The notes beneath the pieces were generated by a model that was not told the DNA's origin, searched no databases, and worked only from the letters and a program-made list of their open reading frames with translations. The translations under genes and the position numbers were made by a program. This document shows, piece after piece, positions 18,490-57,830 of a stretch of 64,000 nt of DNA; within the stretch, counting starts at the first letter, position 1; each line of letters opens with the position of its first letter. Source of the stretch: Scatophagus argus (taxonomy: Eukaryota > Chordata > Actinopteri > Scatophagidae); contig NC_058510.1 of NCBI RefSeq assembly GCF_020382885.2, positions 792,001-856,000 of the forward strand, given 5' to 3'.

Positions 18490-20237
18490 ATGGCGCCGCT
18501 GTCCATCCAGTCAGGGGTGAAATACGCCAAAGCTCTGCTGCCGGAGACTCTGGTGAGGTGGGTGAAAAGCTTCGTTCGAGGGTCTCCGCTAAATCCTGCA
18601 AATTTCACACTTTGATCCTCTTCTCTGACCAGCGAGTCCGTGAAACCAGCTGGGCGCCAAAGCTTTTTGTGTGTTTCTGAAGCTGCTCGTATGAAGGTGG
18701 TTTAAGAGAAAACTCTTCACATGATCTGAAGTAAAAGCACTTCAATAAAATAATCAAGAAGAGCCTCAAAGCGCTGATCAGGCGTCCAGCAGTGGACGAA
18801 CTGGACCCCAGAGTCCACATCACCAGAGATAAACAACCAGTACAACAAACCTGCTGGGTTCAAAACCCAAAGATCAGAATGCTGAAGTATCGCAGTAAAA
18901 GTACTCACAGCTGTTGGGTTGGATTGTATATTCCTGGATTGCTGATGCGTTAAGACGTGAGCAGTTTGAAGTGTTTTCTCTTGAATCTGAGCCTGCGAGG
19001 TAACCAGCGACTCCAGCTGTCAGGTATGAAGTGATCAGACTGCTTCGCTGTGTCCTGATACTGTAACCCTGGCAGGTCTGTGTGGACGCTCCAGTCCACC
19101 ATCTCTCGGCACATCCTGCCCTCGGCTCAGCCGCGCAGCTTCAAGGTCTGCACCGGCAGCCGAAGGCGGCGGCGAGCTTTGGAGGCGTCCTCTCTGGACG
19201 AGCTGCTGGAGCAGGTGAACATCATGAAGTCTTTGCGGTTTTGAAGCGGATCCACACTTTGACATCGTGTTTCCTGTGTGTTGCGTCTCAGGTTGCGAGG
19301 GTGTTCGTGCTCTCCTGCCACTTCCTGACTCTGGTCCTGGAGGAGGATGGGACTGAGGTGGACTCCGAGGAGTTCTTCCAGTCTCTGCCCAGCAACACGC
19401 CGCTGATGGTGCTGGAGAAAGGAGACGTGTGGACGCAGAACAAGGTGAGACTCGTTACTGCAGTGGAGAAGATTCACCAAATTAACCTGGAACTTTAAAA
19501 GTCCAGTTTTCATCTGGTATTCAGTTTGTAAACGTTGACTGGACATGTGGATCTTCAGCAACACGTTACAGACGAGTTCCTGTCTTTAGAGATGATCGCT
19601 TTTCAGGTTGACTTCATGTGAGGACAAACTGAACTGACACTTTGTCCAGCTTGTCCACAACAAGCTGAGCAGCAACACACTCAGATGTTTGCTTGGTGGG
19701 CTTCGTGGAGGCTGCTGAGAGGAGGAAGTCCACACGCTGTGAAGTCCCTCTGCCGCATCACATCCAGGTTTGGTCTCCTGTCTGTTTCAGGTCTTCCCGA
19801 GCTTCCGTCAGCCCAAGAGAAAGGGGATCGCTAAACTGTCCTTTGACATCTACAAGCTGCACCCTAAAGACTTCCTGTGCTGCCTGGCCATCAAGGCGAC
19901 CCTGTACGAGGCCTACACCCTGTCCTACGACTTCAGATGCACCAGGATGAAACACATCCTCAAGTGAGTTGACCTCTGCTGACATCTGCTGGTGACCTGA
20001 GGGCACTGCAGCCCGTACACTGATCAGGTTTAGTCCTCTATCCAACCCCCCCTGGAGTCAGAGTCCACCATGGTCACGTGACGTTCACTGTCCTGCAGAG
20101 TTTCTGAGTTTGTGATGATTTGTCCTATCAGGTGGCTGCTGCGCTGCCTCACCTGCCTGAGCAGACTGTCAGGACAGCTGCTGCTCTACACGTCCTCGTC
20201 CCTGCTGCAGCTCACCGGAGACGACGACCACTTCTAG
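18490..20237 (+). CDS. cidea: CIDE-family protein, closest to CIDEA
   Basis: CIDE proteins sit on lipid droplets and the ER and promote droplet fusion and neutral-lipid storage. Five exons join in phase: 18490-18557, 19076-19214, 19292-19444, 19791-19963 and 20132-20237, giving 212 residues, the usual family length. The N-terminal CIDE-N domain covers about residues 38-115, with SFKVCTGSRRRRRALEASSL and LTLVLEEDGTEVDSEEFFQ. The C-terminal CIDE-C domain starts near 130 with PKRKGIAKLSFDIYKLHPKD and includes KATLYEAYTLSYDFRC and the hydrophobic LSGQLLLYTSSSLLQL. The PKR-G-IA and SGQLLLY features resemble CIDEA more than CIDEB or CIDEC. Adjacency to tubb6, as in human 18p11.21, supports cidea. 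Exon 1 uses the AG/GTGGGT donor rather than the nearer CTG/GTGAGG because only that keeps the frame. Confidence 0.85.
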
Positions 20238-20466
20238 AGACTGTGTGTGTCAGTTTGTTTCTACTTTTAAATGTTTTTGTCTTGTTGTTCACTGTTTTTA
20301 TCTGAACACTGAGTATCGTTCAAGTCTTTGGCTGCAGGTTTTCCCACTGTGATGTTTGTTTTTTGGATGTTTTATCTTTGGATGGGAGGATTTGTATTTA
20401 ATGCACAAGGGAAAAGACGGGAGCCCTGAATTTCATTTTAAAGTCTGCCTGTAAAGTAAATGCATG

Positions 20467-20472
20467 AATAAA
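20467..20472 (+). terminator. cidea polyadenylation signal
   Basis: AATAAA lies 230 nt after the cidea stop codon, in an AT-rich context, and is followed by GT-rich sequence (gtttgtgtgtgtagtc) that resembles a downstream element. Confidence 0.7.
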
Positions 20473-21444
20473 GATTCATTAAATCAGTAGGTTTGTGTGT
20501 GTAGTCCTGGATGTGTCACTGCTGGGATGAACCCAATCGTCTCAATCACGGATCCAAAGGCTGTGAGGACCAGAGGACCTGGCTCGACGCACACTAAGGA
20601 CCAGGACTTCCTGCTTTATGGCTCTGTGCCGTGTAAACCCGTCCAGAGCAGAGAAAATCCCCTCCAGGCTTCCGTCCTCATGCTGCTGGTGTGTCAGCGT
20701 TCAAACCAACAAAAACACTCTGTTACAAGTAAAACTGCATTCAGAATCGGACATTAAAGCATTCAGAGGGTACTGCAGACATCTGGTTTCCTCCTCGCGT
20801 TTCTGTCTGCTTTACAGCTTTCATGATCATTTAAACAAAAATGGGAAGTTGTGTAAATGTCTTCTACTTTCACTTTGCTTTCTGTGTTTCTGTCAGACAA
20901 ACTCGGGGATAAATCCAATCGGTTTATTAGATCCTGTGAGAAGCTGCTGCACGTCTTTCATCACATACACACTTTTAACTTGTGGTTTGTTTCGTGGTGG
21001 AGAAATTGAACAAATATGGTAGATAATTGTTTTCTGTTTGTTTTGTTGCTGCCTGGCTGGTAAACAACTTGTTTGTACAGGAATGAATGAAGCTGAAGTG
21101 ACTTCGAAAGAGAGAATCTGCTGAAATCAGAACAAGTAACACACAAATAAAACTTAAGTGGCAAAAGTGTGGGAAAAATAATTAGAAATCTTACAGTGAA
21201 AGGATTGTTCCCATCCCCATTCCCAGCAGTAGCTGTAGTGTTTCTGTGGGAGACAGCAGTTTGCTGAGTGGGACTGACATGGGCGGAGTCGCATGAGAGG
21301 AGGAGGAAGAGGAGGAGGAGGAGGAGGAGGAGGACGGGAGGCCGAGCGACCGACCGTGTGCTCCCGTTTATCAGACGCACAGCAGCAGGGGAGCAACAGA
21401 GCAGCAGGATCCGACAGAGAGGAACACCAACAGGGAGGAGAAAG
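20473..21444. promoter_or_regulatory. Intergenic spacer and tubb6 upstream region
   Basis: No gene is seen. Close to the tubb6 start is a (GGA)n purine run (21296-21335) and a short GC box-like gggcgg (21280-21285). The tubb6 transcript probably starts between these and the start codon. Confidence 0.45.
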
Positions 21445-26439
<4,995 letters not shown>

Positions 26440-27079
26440 GGAGACCAAAAAAAGATGGTGGGAGGGTTAACATAACTAGTAGCTCCGAAACAAGGAGTCA
26501 GTTGTTGGTGAACTCGTCAGTTTGAATTCAGATAATTTAGTCTTTCATAAATCATCGAATAAGACCAAGACACATTTGCCACATATTTAGTTATTAACCT
26601 TAATACTTTATGGGTCACTTTTAGAAGCTGATTAATTATGATTTGATTATTTCTAGACTAGACATGTACTGGATTAACTGAAAAATTCAAACTAATCCAA
26701 CGTAAAAACAATGATGAGGGAAACTCTTGTTCATTCTCGCAGTGTCTGACCAACAGTCAGAATTGCTTTCTTTTGACAAAAACCACGCAGCTCTGACTTT
26801 AAACACGTAACGTTCAGGTGTAAACCCTCTAACAGTTTAACCAAAGACGCATCAGATCAGAAAACGTGATGACGTCATGTGTTTGAAAGTGTTTGCTAAC
26901 GGATGGAAAAATAACCAGCAACTGTTCAAGTGAGCGTGTGCAGTGAGTGTCATAACTGATGTACACAAGATGCTCAAACTGTGGAAAGATGAAGGCACAT
27001 GATCCTGACGGAGCCTTTTTGTACTGTGTTTCAGTGTGTTTGTTGATTCTTGGACGTCTCGAGCGGCTGAAGAGGTTGA

Positions 27080-27085
27080 AATAAA
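27080..27085 (+). terminator. tubb6 polyadenylation signal candidate
   Basis: AATAAA lies 641 nt after the stop codon and is followed by a GT-rich stretch near 27118-27135. It is the best canonical hexamer in the 3' flank. Confidence 0.55.
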
Positions 27086-28099
27086 AGCTTCTTTCGAGGC
27101 CTCACACTGTTCAACGTGTGTGTTTGTGTGTTTTTGATGTGTACTGTATGTTATCTTTATGTTGTACACGAATCGTCTGACACGCTGCTCTTTGCTCTGG
27201 GTCACGGCTCAGTGTCGAATCTCAGTGCCTTTTGGAAACTGATCGGGTGATTCCTCAGTCCAGTCTTATTTTGGTCCGTTTTTGACTGTGTTTTATTTAA
27301 GCAAAATTGCTGTGCAGTTGCTTTGTGATGAGCCTAATTTAAATATATAACTTAAATAACTTAAAACGCTTAATTAAAATACCACCGCGTTCAGGTGTTT
27401 GTGGAGGGAAGGCCTGAGAGTAACGGCGTGATGAAGCATCGTTAAAAATGTTCACGTTCAGTGTTTTCAAAGTATCGCGCGTCAGCAAAATGCCTTAAAT
27501 AACGAGCGTGTGTTGAAGTTTTGTCGAGGTTTCGCCGTGTTTGGAGCTGAACCCCAGGCGGGAGAGAATCGGCGTGTTAATCCCCCCCCGTCCAGCGCTG
27601 TGTGTCAGAGCTGATTCCCCAGCAGTTCTGTTTGTGCTGTGGATTATGTGGAGACAAAAACGCTGAGCTGATGTCTGTGGATCAGACGCTCATCAGCAGA
27701 TCTTTGTGTCTCTGCAACACGCTGCAATCGGCAGACTCGTGCGGCGCAGCGAGTCGCCTGCTGCTGACTTTAAAACATTTCCTGGATGTCCTCGCTGCCT
27801 CAGAGGCTGCACAGGCTGTTCCTTATGACCAACATGATGATCCATTTATTCTAAGGCTGAATTCAAAATCACATACTACAGCTGAATGAAGACGCAGTGC
27901 ATTGTGGGGCAGCTGAGCCTGTCCAGTCATCTCACACCACACACTCAATTTAACATCATACTCAGTATGAACAGTGTTAAAGTCTTATCAGCAGTGAAGC
28001 TAAAAGTTCTCACGGCCATTAAAATCTGAAGGGTTGATCCTCGGAGGAAAAGAATGAATGATGAAAACAGTACGAATTACGGTGGCCCAGAGAGCTCAA

Positions 28100-28245
28100 C
28101 ACACTGCAACTAAAGAAAACACATGCAAGTGAAGAAAAGCTCTTCATTAGTGTGACAACTCGTGAGCAGACTCTGGTGAACCTGAAGAGTGGACGTCATA
28201 ACAGAACGTTCAGCTGTCCACATACTTTTGTCCATGCTTATAGAC
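28100..28245 (+). mobile_element. Tc1/mariner-like end fragment
   Basis: The segment ending gtccacatacttttgtccat resembles the inverted terminus of a widespread fish Tc1-like element, preceded by cctgaagagtggacg, which resembles the end of its transposase reading frame. A relic of the same kind is at 57411-57830. Confidence 0.5.
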
Positions 28246-28347
28246 ACTCGCAGACACCAGGTTACAGTGCTTTTGCTCATGTCTCTCACACAGTGTGTGT
28301 GCACACTGATTTAATGTAACTCAGTTTAATCTCTCCTCCTCCAACAG

Positions 28348-28430
28348 ATGCTGGAACGCGGAGCGGCAGCTGGACGAGCCAATCACAGAGCAGGAAGAGC
28401 AGGAAGACAACTTAAGCCCAATCAGTTGAA
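28348..28430 (+). CDS. Candidate isolated terminal exon
   Basis: A pyrimidine-rich acceptor (ctctcctcctccaacag, ending at 28347) precedes an open stretch that in one frame encodes CWNAERQLDEPITEQEEQ and stops at TGA 28428-28430. The acidic, compositionally normal peptide is unlike the surrounding noise, but no upstream partner exon was recognised and no family match is known to me. Confidence 0.15.
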
Positions 28431-28997
28431 GGCGGAGGCGGGTCATCGTCTGGAAAAACAAAAAGATCCTGCAGCATGAGCCTGTTTATTTTTTCTTGTT
28501 TAGTTTGAGATGATGTGTGAATTAAACGCAGCAGCAGTGTTTAATCAGGATTGCAGGTGTGTGTCTAAACATCTGCAGTTTAAACTGAATCCACTGAGGC
28601 GACTTCAGTCCTGCCAGCAGCACAGACGGTTAACTCTGAGAAACGCAGCATCACTGACGCTTCTGAGCAATAAACGTGAGCACGTTTAGCTTTAAATCAA
28701 ATCAAAGATGAACATCAGTCTGCTCCTCCTGCTGAGAGGCTCTCACAGACAGTACAAACTCCACCTGCGTTCACAGTATGGTGACAGTAATTTCTTCTTC
28801 GGTGGTGCGTCCAAATGAGCGCATTAGTATAAAACTCCTCTGTGGTTTGTGGCTGCCGATCCAGAGACTTCACACACATTGAGGCCTGACATCCATGACC
28901 GGGTCACAGCTCGTTAGTGACCTCTAGTGGTCGTGAGTAGGAACTGCCAGGTGAGAGCAGATGTGAATGGAGTCTGGTGTGTGTCGCTGTAATAAAA

Positions 28998-29108
28998 CCA
29001 TCCATTTTCCATTTCTATGCCACTTCTCTGTCAGTGGCGAGGGTGGGGGGGGGGACAGGATGTGTTACCCTGCACTGGTCGCCAGTCAATCACAGGGCTG
29101 ACAGACAA

Positions 29109-29169
<61 letters not shown>

Positions 29170-29369
29170 CACACCTCGGGGCAGAGCAGCCAATTAACCT
29201 AATGTGCATGTTTTTGGGATTGTGGGAGGAAACTGGAGAACCCAGAGAAAACCCACGCAGGTACAGGAAGAACATGGAAGAACAAACTCCACACAGAAGG
29301 ACCCAGACCGGGATTCGAACCTGGAACCCTCTTGCTACGAGGGCTAACCACTGCACCACCGTGCTGCCC
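28998..29369 (-). mobile_element. tRNA-derived SINE with internal (CA)n
   Basis: Read on the minus strand from 29369 it begins GGGCAGCACGGTGGTGCAGT, then an A box-like TGGTGCAGTGGTTAGC and a perfect RNA polymerase III B box GGTTCGAATCC (29321-29311). The body with TGTGGGAGGAAACTGGAG (plus-strand sense) is a high-copy fish repeat. A (CA)n run at 29110-29166 has expanded within it. Confidence 0.75.
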
Positions 29370-29692
29370 TGTAGTAACAGCATTAGCAGTGTTCTACATG
29401 TACGCAGCCCTGCACACACAGGTGCAGCTGAAGCCACATCTGTGTGTGTTCTCATCACAAACTGCTGCCCAAGACCTTCCTCATCTTCTTTAACTGGTTC
29501 TCCTTCCCTCCACTTCACCTCCTCTGCTGTCACAGTTGTGTGTAATTGTCATGGGGAGCCACTAGGAGGCGCTACAACACAACTCTGCTTCTACAGAGAG
29601 TCCAACCACCTGACAACCAGCAACTCCACATGAGAACATTAGAACAGACTGATGCATTCAGCCAGTGTTTCAAGGGCAGCTGCCTGAAGAGA

Positions 29693-29695
<3 letters not shown>

Positions 29696-29737
<42 letters not shown>
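29696..29737. repeat. (GT)n microsatellite
   Basis: About 20 GT units with no coding context. Confidence 0.95.
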
Positions 29738-31695
29738 CTACAATGCAAATGCATGCATGTATTCCGATGAATAATTCCACGTCTCATCCGATTTCAGCAG
29801 CATGAGAAAGTTTCTCCTCCATTGCAAAACACATTCACCTCAAACTGAACTTCAGGAAACGTTTGCTAAGCCAGCAACTTTTCAGTATGTGTTTCACTCA
29901 ATTAAGGTACCTGTGAGATAAGTGGCTGCCCCAAACGAGCGACCTCAGATAACTGGCTGCGGCTAACGAGGAGGCTATGATAAGTGTCCGGCTGTAGCAT
30001 CAGATGAGTGGATAATGTTAACGAGAAAACTGCTCTGTGATCGACTGCCAACACGCTGAGCAGGCGAGCTCGCCGTACGCCAGATGGTTTAATTGGCAAT
30101 TACAGGGACACAAAGTGCTCTGAGTGTTTGAATATTCAGAGAGGCCGTCTGGTCGTTTCTGTAAAGGCGGCTGGGATCCTGCTGCTGGAAGCTGTCTCTG
30201 CCTTCTCTCCCGGTCCTCATTCAGTCCACATGAGACTACCAAATCCTGTCCTCTGCTGGATGCTGGAGGAGGACTCCTTCGCAGCGGGAGGGAAACGACC
30301 GCTTCGCCCGTGAGTCAAACCCTCACGAGTTACAGCCTTTAAAAAACTTCACAATTTGATTGCAAAACACAAAAAACATCAATGCATAGCTCATATGCTT
30401 TATGACGTTGTTGTTCTCTGCCATCTGGGACAAAGCCAACGTTCAAGTCCAAAGTTTCCGCAGTTTTCCTGCTATGTCGTCCAGACATCAGCTGAGGAGA
30501 AGCTCGTATTTCCCTGTGAGCATCTTTGTTTTCCTGCTACATGTTGGAAATGAAACTGAAGGTGCTGACAGGAACTGTCATTAATTCAATGTTTCCCACC
30601 TGAGGGTTGATTTTAAGGAAAGTGAACCTTGAATTTTAAATGGATGAATGTTCTGATCAAGATAAACACTGAACGTGTTCTGCTTACACCATTAAGAGCA
30701 GTTCAGTTTCTAATGCTGTGTCCCACACGGGGAAAGAAAAGTGAAGATAAATCGTTAATGAGTTCGACCGATTGTCCACCAGGCCACGAGGGCGTCTCCG
30801 TCAGCTGCTCCGTCTGCTGGATTAATGTCTGCAATCTTCTCACTGACCGCAGACGGCGGCGAGGCCAAAGAGGAAGAGACGAGACAAGAATGCAGACGCA
30901 GTCAGAGAGAAGCTGGAGACCAACAGCAGAGCTGACAGAGCGAACGCCGCGCCGAGTCATCAGGTGACACAAACAGGTGAGGCTCGTGTCGCTCTGGTCT
31001 GCTGGTGGAGGGGGGAGGACAACAAGTCACGTTCACGTGAACGGATTCATGAAGAGCCGAAGCCTGAACGGCTCGGCCGTGACTGCTTTCAGAATCAGAT
31101 CGCTTGCTGTCTCACGGGTCACAACAACTGATCAACTGATGGGACGACGATCTGAGGTCGCGTCCGTCTTGTTTGAATGAACTTTATTGGAAATGTCAAA
31201 AGGGCAAATGCAGCAGGAGTTCTACGGTTTTGCTTTCAGTGTGGAAGATTCCTGCCCTCTAGTGGCCACAAAGTGCCAAGTACAGCTTTAATTATTGCAG
31301 GCACACTAATGTCCTGTCTGATCTCACCGCACACACATCAGGGCTTTCAAACAATAACCTCTTCAAACATTTCTCACCCCTGAAAGCATCGACGTCGCCT
31401 CTGCACTCGCTGCCCTTCCTTTATGTTTGCAGGAGTTTATTGGCATTTTTACAAACACTGCAATTACCAGCTTGCCCTGGGCCCCCGAGCTGTTTTTATT
31501 GGAGCCTTTGCCATGTATGGCACAGGAGTGAGGGCTGGGGGAGAAAGAGGGGGAGGTGGGGGAGGAAGCACGGGAAGAAGGAAGACAGGGAAAGTGAGAT
31601 AAATGGGGGAGAGCTTTTAATTTGTCGAGGTTCTGTGAAGCTGCAAGTGGGGACTGAACCTTAGCAGAGATTTGCTGCCGTGGTAACAGGGTAAA

Positions 31696-31708
31696 GGGGG
31701 GGGGGGGG

Positions 31709-31746
<38 letters not shown>

Positions 31747-32060
31747 AAGAGGGAGTGGGAGAGGTACAGACAGAAGCATGTGAATATAAGAGAGGGGTGA
31801 GGAGGGGGAGGACAGAGGAGGGACGCTGGAGGAGCCGCCTCTGTTCTCACACACACACACGCGCACACACGCGCACACACACGCACACACTCGCAGACAC
31901 GCACATACACATATTTAGTAGGAAAGGAAAAAGCCGGGAGTGCAGCAGAGTGAAGGGAGCAGGGAAGAGGAATGAAGCTGAACTAACAAGCCTGAGCGCG
32001 ACACACACACACACACACACACACACTCTCTCTCTCTCTCTCTCGCTCTCTCTCCCCCCC
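31696..32060. repeat. Cluster of simple repeats (G)n, (GA)n, (CA)n, (CT)n
   Basis: A 13-base G run (31696-31708), (GA)n (31712-31742), (CA) with CG interruptions (31849-31910) and a compound (CA)n(CT)n (32001-32060) fall within 360 bp. Confidence 0.9.
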
Positions 32061-34826
32061 TGAGAGACGGCGAGGCAGCAGCAGTGTGAGCAGAAACCAG
32101 AGCAGCAGAAACAGCAGCCGTCTGCAGGAGCCACCGGACCTGCCTGACAGTCCAGAATCAGGGTTCACAGGACGGCTGCAGTCCTCAGACCGACAGCCCG
32201 GTCGTCTCGCGGTGGAAAAGTCTTACAGTTTATCTCCCGGAGCTGAAACCTGCTCCTCCAGCTGTCAGGATTTGATCAAACAGACATCTGACGGGCCCGC
32301 AGACAACAGGATTACACACAGTTTTATGCTTTATTTCTCACAGAGGATTAAGTCATCTTCAGTTCATCTTCAGTTCCATGGAGTTCTTAAGTTATTCCTG
32401 CTTTTGGAAACAGTAAGAAGCTGTGGTGGAGTGAAGCCTGAATTAATCCTGTGGACGACCCAAAGGCAGCAGGATTACAAACATGATTTCAGTATTCAGA
32501 AATCAGAGTTGATTGACAGAGTTGTTTGTGGAGCACCTGAACTCAACAGATGATGATTTTATTTTGTCCGGACTCAGCCGAAGCCTCACCGGGACACCTG
32601 CCGATGAACAGTTCAGTCCTGCTTTTGGAGTTTGGGTCATTGCCTCAGAGAACAGGAAGTGCATTTCCAGGAAACAGCAGGATTACAAAAAGTTTTTTAA
32701 TTTCTTCTTTACAAAGAAGGAAGTCATTTGTCCTCGACATAAGCAGAGTTAAAGGTCTGACTTCATGCTGGTTTTAGACCAGTTTTGATCACAGAGACAG
32801 CAGTTTGTGGACTCTGTGGTCTCTCTGGCCTGAGACTTCACTCAGTCTGCTGAATCTCCCCTTAAGACCGCGAGGAGTTAACTCGGTTTCTGCACGACGG
32901 CTCAGACAGCTGAAAGGAAAAGGTGACGGTGAAGAGGTCCAGATCTGGATCCCTCTGGGACCAGCTGCACAGACCGGCTTCAGGAAGGGACTCGGTGAGT
33001 GAATGAAAGCGCCTGCTGGTCTCCTCGGCAGGAGGACGTTTGGCACCTGTTGCATCTGCAGCTACTGTTTGATTCGACTCTAATCCTGCTGATGATCTGC
33101 AGAAAAGCTCATCATCATCATCATCATCATCAGGGTTTATAGTCATTTGAGGACAAATTTGCTCTACCAGCTGAATGCTTATTGATGGATTGTTTTTGAC
33201 TTTTCCCGATGATCACTTTAACATAAATCCAGATGGCAGACGACAAGTTTTGGCTTCAGGACCTGAGGGACATATTTCACTAACACCAAGCGTCTTCAGT
33301 TGTCATTAGCTGAGCTGTGCTGACAGACGTTTAGATCCTCCCTCCTAGAGCTCAGTTTATTCATGAACGTCATCTGCATTACAGAAGCTGTAATGCAGAG
33401 CAGATTCTGTTTTCTACAGCTTTAAGTTTGACTGTGGAGTCACGGTCGTGCAGCCTGTGTGACCTCCATCCACCCGAGCTCTGAGCCTCTGAGTCAGTGA
33501 TTCCAGGCCTGATTGGGGAGGCTGGTTGGCTTTGACCACACAGGCTGCATGATTCAAACCTGTGAGATCATATAAATAGTTGCTGGTTTGATCTCCTGAG
33601 AGCAGGTTGAGAACAGCAGCTGCTGCCGCTGCTCCTCACGAGAAACAAATGCTGATATTTTCAGAAGCAGGCGATGATCGGCCTCCTCCTGGAGTTAGAT
33701 TCCCTCATCTGGAGACGCTGAGGAGTCTCGACGGACGACAGCGGCGAGATCTGCTGAGGTCTGGCGAGTCTCTTCGTGTTTTCCAGCGCGGTAGTTGAGC
33801 TCATGGTTTGGATGCTTCAGCGAGGAGCCACAACCACATGAGGAAATCGTAATAAGGGCTAAATGACAGCAGAGTTGCTGCAAGAGGGAAAACAGAGACT
33901 GAAAGACACCAGATGACTGAAAGTTATCTCTGTTAGGCCTGATGAGTGGCTTCAAGAGCTGCTCGTGGGAGAATTAAGGTGTTGTTTTCTTCAGGTGTTT
34001 AGAACAGGACACAAATGAAAGCAGACAAGTGACGAGTTTTCTTTTAAAGTCTTAAATGCGACTTTGAGAAAGCGTCAAGTGACCCTGCAAACGAAGGGGA
34101 TAATTAGCTTTTCCAAGCAGAACATCTGAGGGGAAATCAGACGGAGCTGCTCTCCTCTCCTGAACCCTTCGTGAACTTCGGCAAAGAGAGAACTTTTATG
34201 AGTTTGGTTGCGTTTAACAAAACTGAAGTCTTTCTGAGTAAAAGATGATCAGATGTCTCAGCTTCCCACAGTTCTTCAAGGGAAAGTATCTCAAAGCTCT
34301 AGAAATCAATACGATCCCAAAATTGTGAAGCTTCAGTTGAAGTTAAACACTGAAAGTTGGAATACTTCTTGAAAGTTTTTCTGAATGTTTTGTGAAAAAT
34401 CTGTCTGACTAAAGTTCACTCGTTCTCTTGTCACAGATCTTCTTTGTCAGACATCAAGGACGTCTTCTCCCGCTGATCACAGCAGTGAAAAGCTCTGACG
34501 CCAGCCTACCATTTTTCTATATTCTGACATCAAGGAAACTTTTCTGCATCCACTTTTCTGCTTTGGCGCTCATTAAAAACTGCTCTCCAGTATCGAGGAC
34601 GTTTTCCAGCGTTGTGCAGCTCCCTCTCTGAAGGATATTTCACTTTCTAAGTTTCCGTCTTTCTTTCTTTTCAATACGAAGACTTTCTTCTGCTGGATGT
34701 TTGAAGGTTTTTCTCTCTAAATGAGTTTCTGGGACATTTTCTTCTAAGCTCAACGGCTTGACGAAATCCACAGACGCCAACGAGGAGGTGACGTGAGGAC
34801 GGCATCGCAGGGCGGTCAAGTCCAGT

Positions 34827-34932
34827 GTGAGTGTGTGTGTGTGCGTGTGTGTGTGAGAGAGTGAGAGTGTGTGTGTGAGAGAGTGTGTGTGTGTGCGTGT
34901 GTGTGTGAGAGAGTGTGTGTGTGCGTGTGTGT
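34827..34932. repeat. Compound (GT)n/(GA)n microsatellite
   Basis: Alternating blocks of tgtgtgtg and gagagagtgag over about 105 bp, 0.7 kb upstream of the dipk1c start codon, possibly in its promoter region or 5' UTR. Confidence 0.9.
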
Positions 34933-35645
34933 AGCTGGTTGTGTGTTTGTGTCCAGATGCCACACTGATGGGCCCAGACACCCACATCACAGTGCGACGC
35001 CGACTCGGCTGCTTCTGAGTTATTTCCTGTTGCTCAACATTTGTTGACTTGCTGTGAGTCAAATAAATCAACCACTTGGAAATGAAAAGACAAAATTTCA
35101 GCATGAACAAACAAAATTTCCAAATATTTCTTGCGGAGACGCTGCCGAGCCGAGCTGGAGGTCGGACCAGTCGACTCTGCCTGGAACGTGTTGCTCTGAT
35201 TGGATGATTACAAACTGCTTCCTTCTGCTGCTGCTGAGCCGTTCAGGCTGTCCCGCAGTCCTGTCACTGAGTCCAGCAGAAACGGGTCTGCATGCTGCGG
35301 ACATTTTTCATCAATCGGACAAATGATTGGACCTTTGATCACAGCTGTGATGGAGACATGAAGAAACAGTTGGCCAAAGACGTGACGCTTCCTGTCTGGT
35401 TTTTCAACACAAATTTGCTTCATCAGACATGAGAAGTGAATGATTACCAAATTTTCATGTAGACAACAAGAAGAGGCATTTTTAGGAGATTACTGAACAC
35501 AGCTCATGTTTAAAGGCTGCACAGTTTGTTCTTTTCTCCAATAAACCTTTCAAAACCTGGAGCTCTGCAGCTTCTGTCTTAGTTGGACCACTTAGCGGAC
35601 TGTTCAGCAGACCTCAGACACTTTGTGGCAGCGGAGACCAAAACC

Positions 35646-57250
<21,605 letters not shown>

Positions 57251-57381
57251 GGAGGTGAAGACCGTCAGAGAAACACACCAGGAGCTTCCACATCGTGGAG
57301 GTTCCACCCAAAGTTTGTGGGAAGTTAGTGGCTCATTTTTCAGGTCCAAGGCTGCAGTTTGGGCCACCAGGACAGCTACCC

Positions 57382-57410
57382 ACATACATACATACATACA
57401 TACATACATA
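57382..57410. repeat. (CATA)n microsatellite
   Basis: About seven tetranucleotide units directly abutting the Tc1-like relic that follows. Confidence 0.9.
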
Positions 57411-57830
57411 CGATATGGACAAAAGTATGTGGACATGCTGAACAGACTTTTATTCTGTTTTAGCCTCATAGCTTCAAATGAAGGAAAATCTGAATGCTCC
57501 AACAGTTTGTGTTGGTCTGTTTCAGCATGATGCCGTGCACAAAGCAGCTCCAAAAAGAAACTATGAAGAACTTGACTGGTTTGCACACAGCTCTGACCTC
57601 AGTCCAGTACTGCAGCTTTGAAACACCGACTGTGAACCCGACCTGATGGGCCTCACCGATCCCCTGCAGCCCAGAATAAAATGTCGGCCACGTTCACTCC
57701 TGCAAACCGTGGATGTGATGCAAATGTTTTCACGGTTTGCAGAAATGCCAACATTTACTGTGGACTGCAGCAGATTGGATGTTGGTTTACTGTGACAGGA
57801 GAGAGCCTCCTCTGATTCTGATCTTTGATA
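57411..57830 (+). mobile_element. Tc1/mariner-like relic in the dipk1c 3' flank
   Basis: It begins tatggacaaaagtatgtgga, a typical terminus of a fish Tc1-like element. A broken reading frame follows with EELDWFAHSSDLSP and, after a stop, NTDCEPDLMGLTDP, matching the C-terminal part of the corresponding transposase. Stops and missing N-terminal parts make it non-functional. An AATAAA at 57675-57680 inside it could serve as the dipk1c polyadenylation signal. Confidence 0.65.

Larger units (their letters stand above)
26440..35645. other. Gene-poor spacer between tubb6 and dipk1c
   Basis: After the tubb6 3' UTR no protein gene is recognised. Open stretches are low-complexity translations of CA, GT and GA runs or lack codon structure. 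Contents: Tc1-like end fragment (28100-28245), candidate exon (28348-28430), SINE (28998-29369), and microsatellites at 29110-29166, 29696-29737, 31712-31742, 31849-31910, 32001-32060 and 34827-34932. The segment 31390-31680 is unusually free of repeats and could be conserved noncoding DNA. Confidence 0.5.

Noticed and set aside
29300-29369. Possible tRNA gene (perfect B box, A box-like segment) on the minus strand
   Set aside because: No cloverleaf could be completed and the flanking body is a high-copy repeat, so it is the head of a SINE.
31363-31910. Long overlapping minus-strand open frames with CVCV/SLSL composition
   Set aside because: Translations of CA, CG and GA repeats.
35583-35645. 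Upstream N-terminal extension of dipk1c
   Set aside because: The extension begins with TTG, not ATG, immediately after an in-frame TAG; the first ATG at 35646 has a good context.
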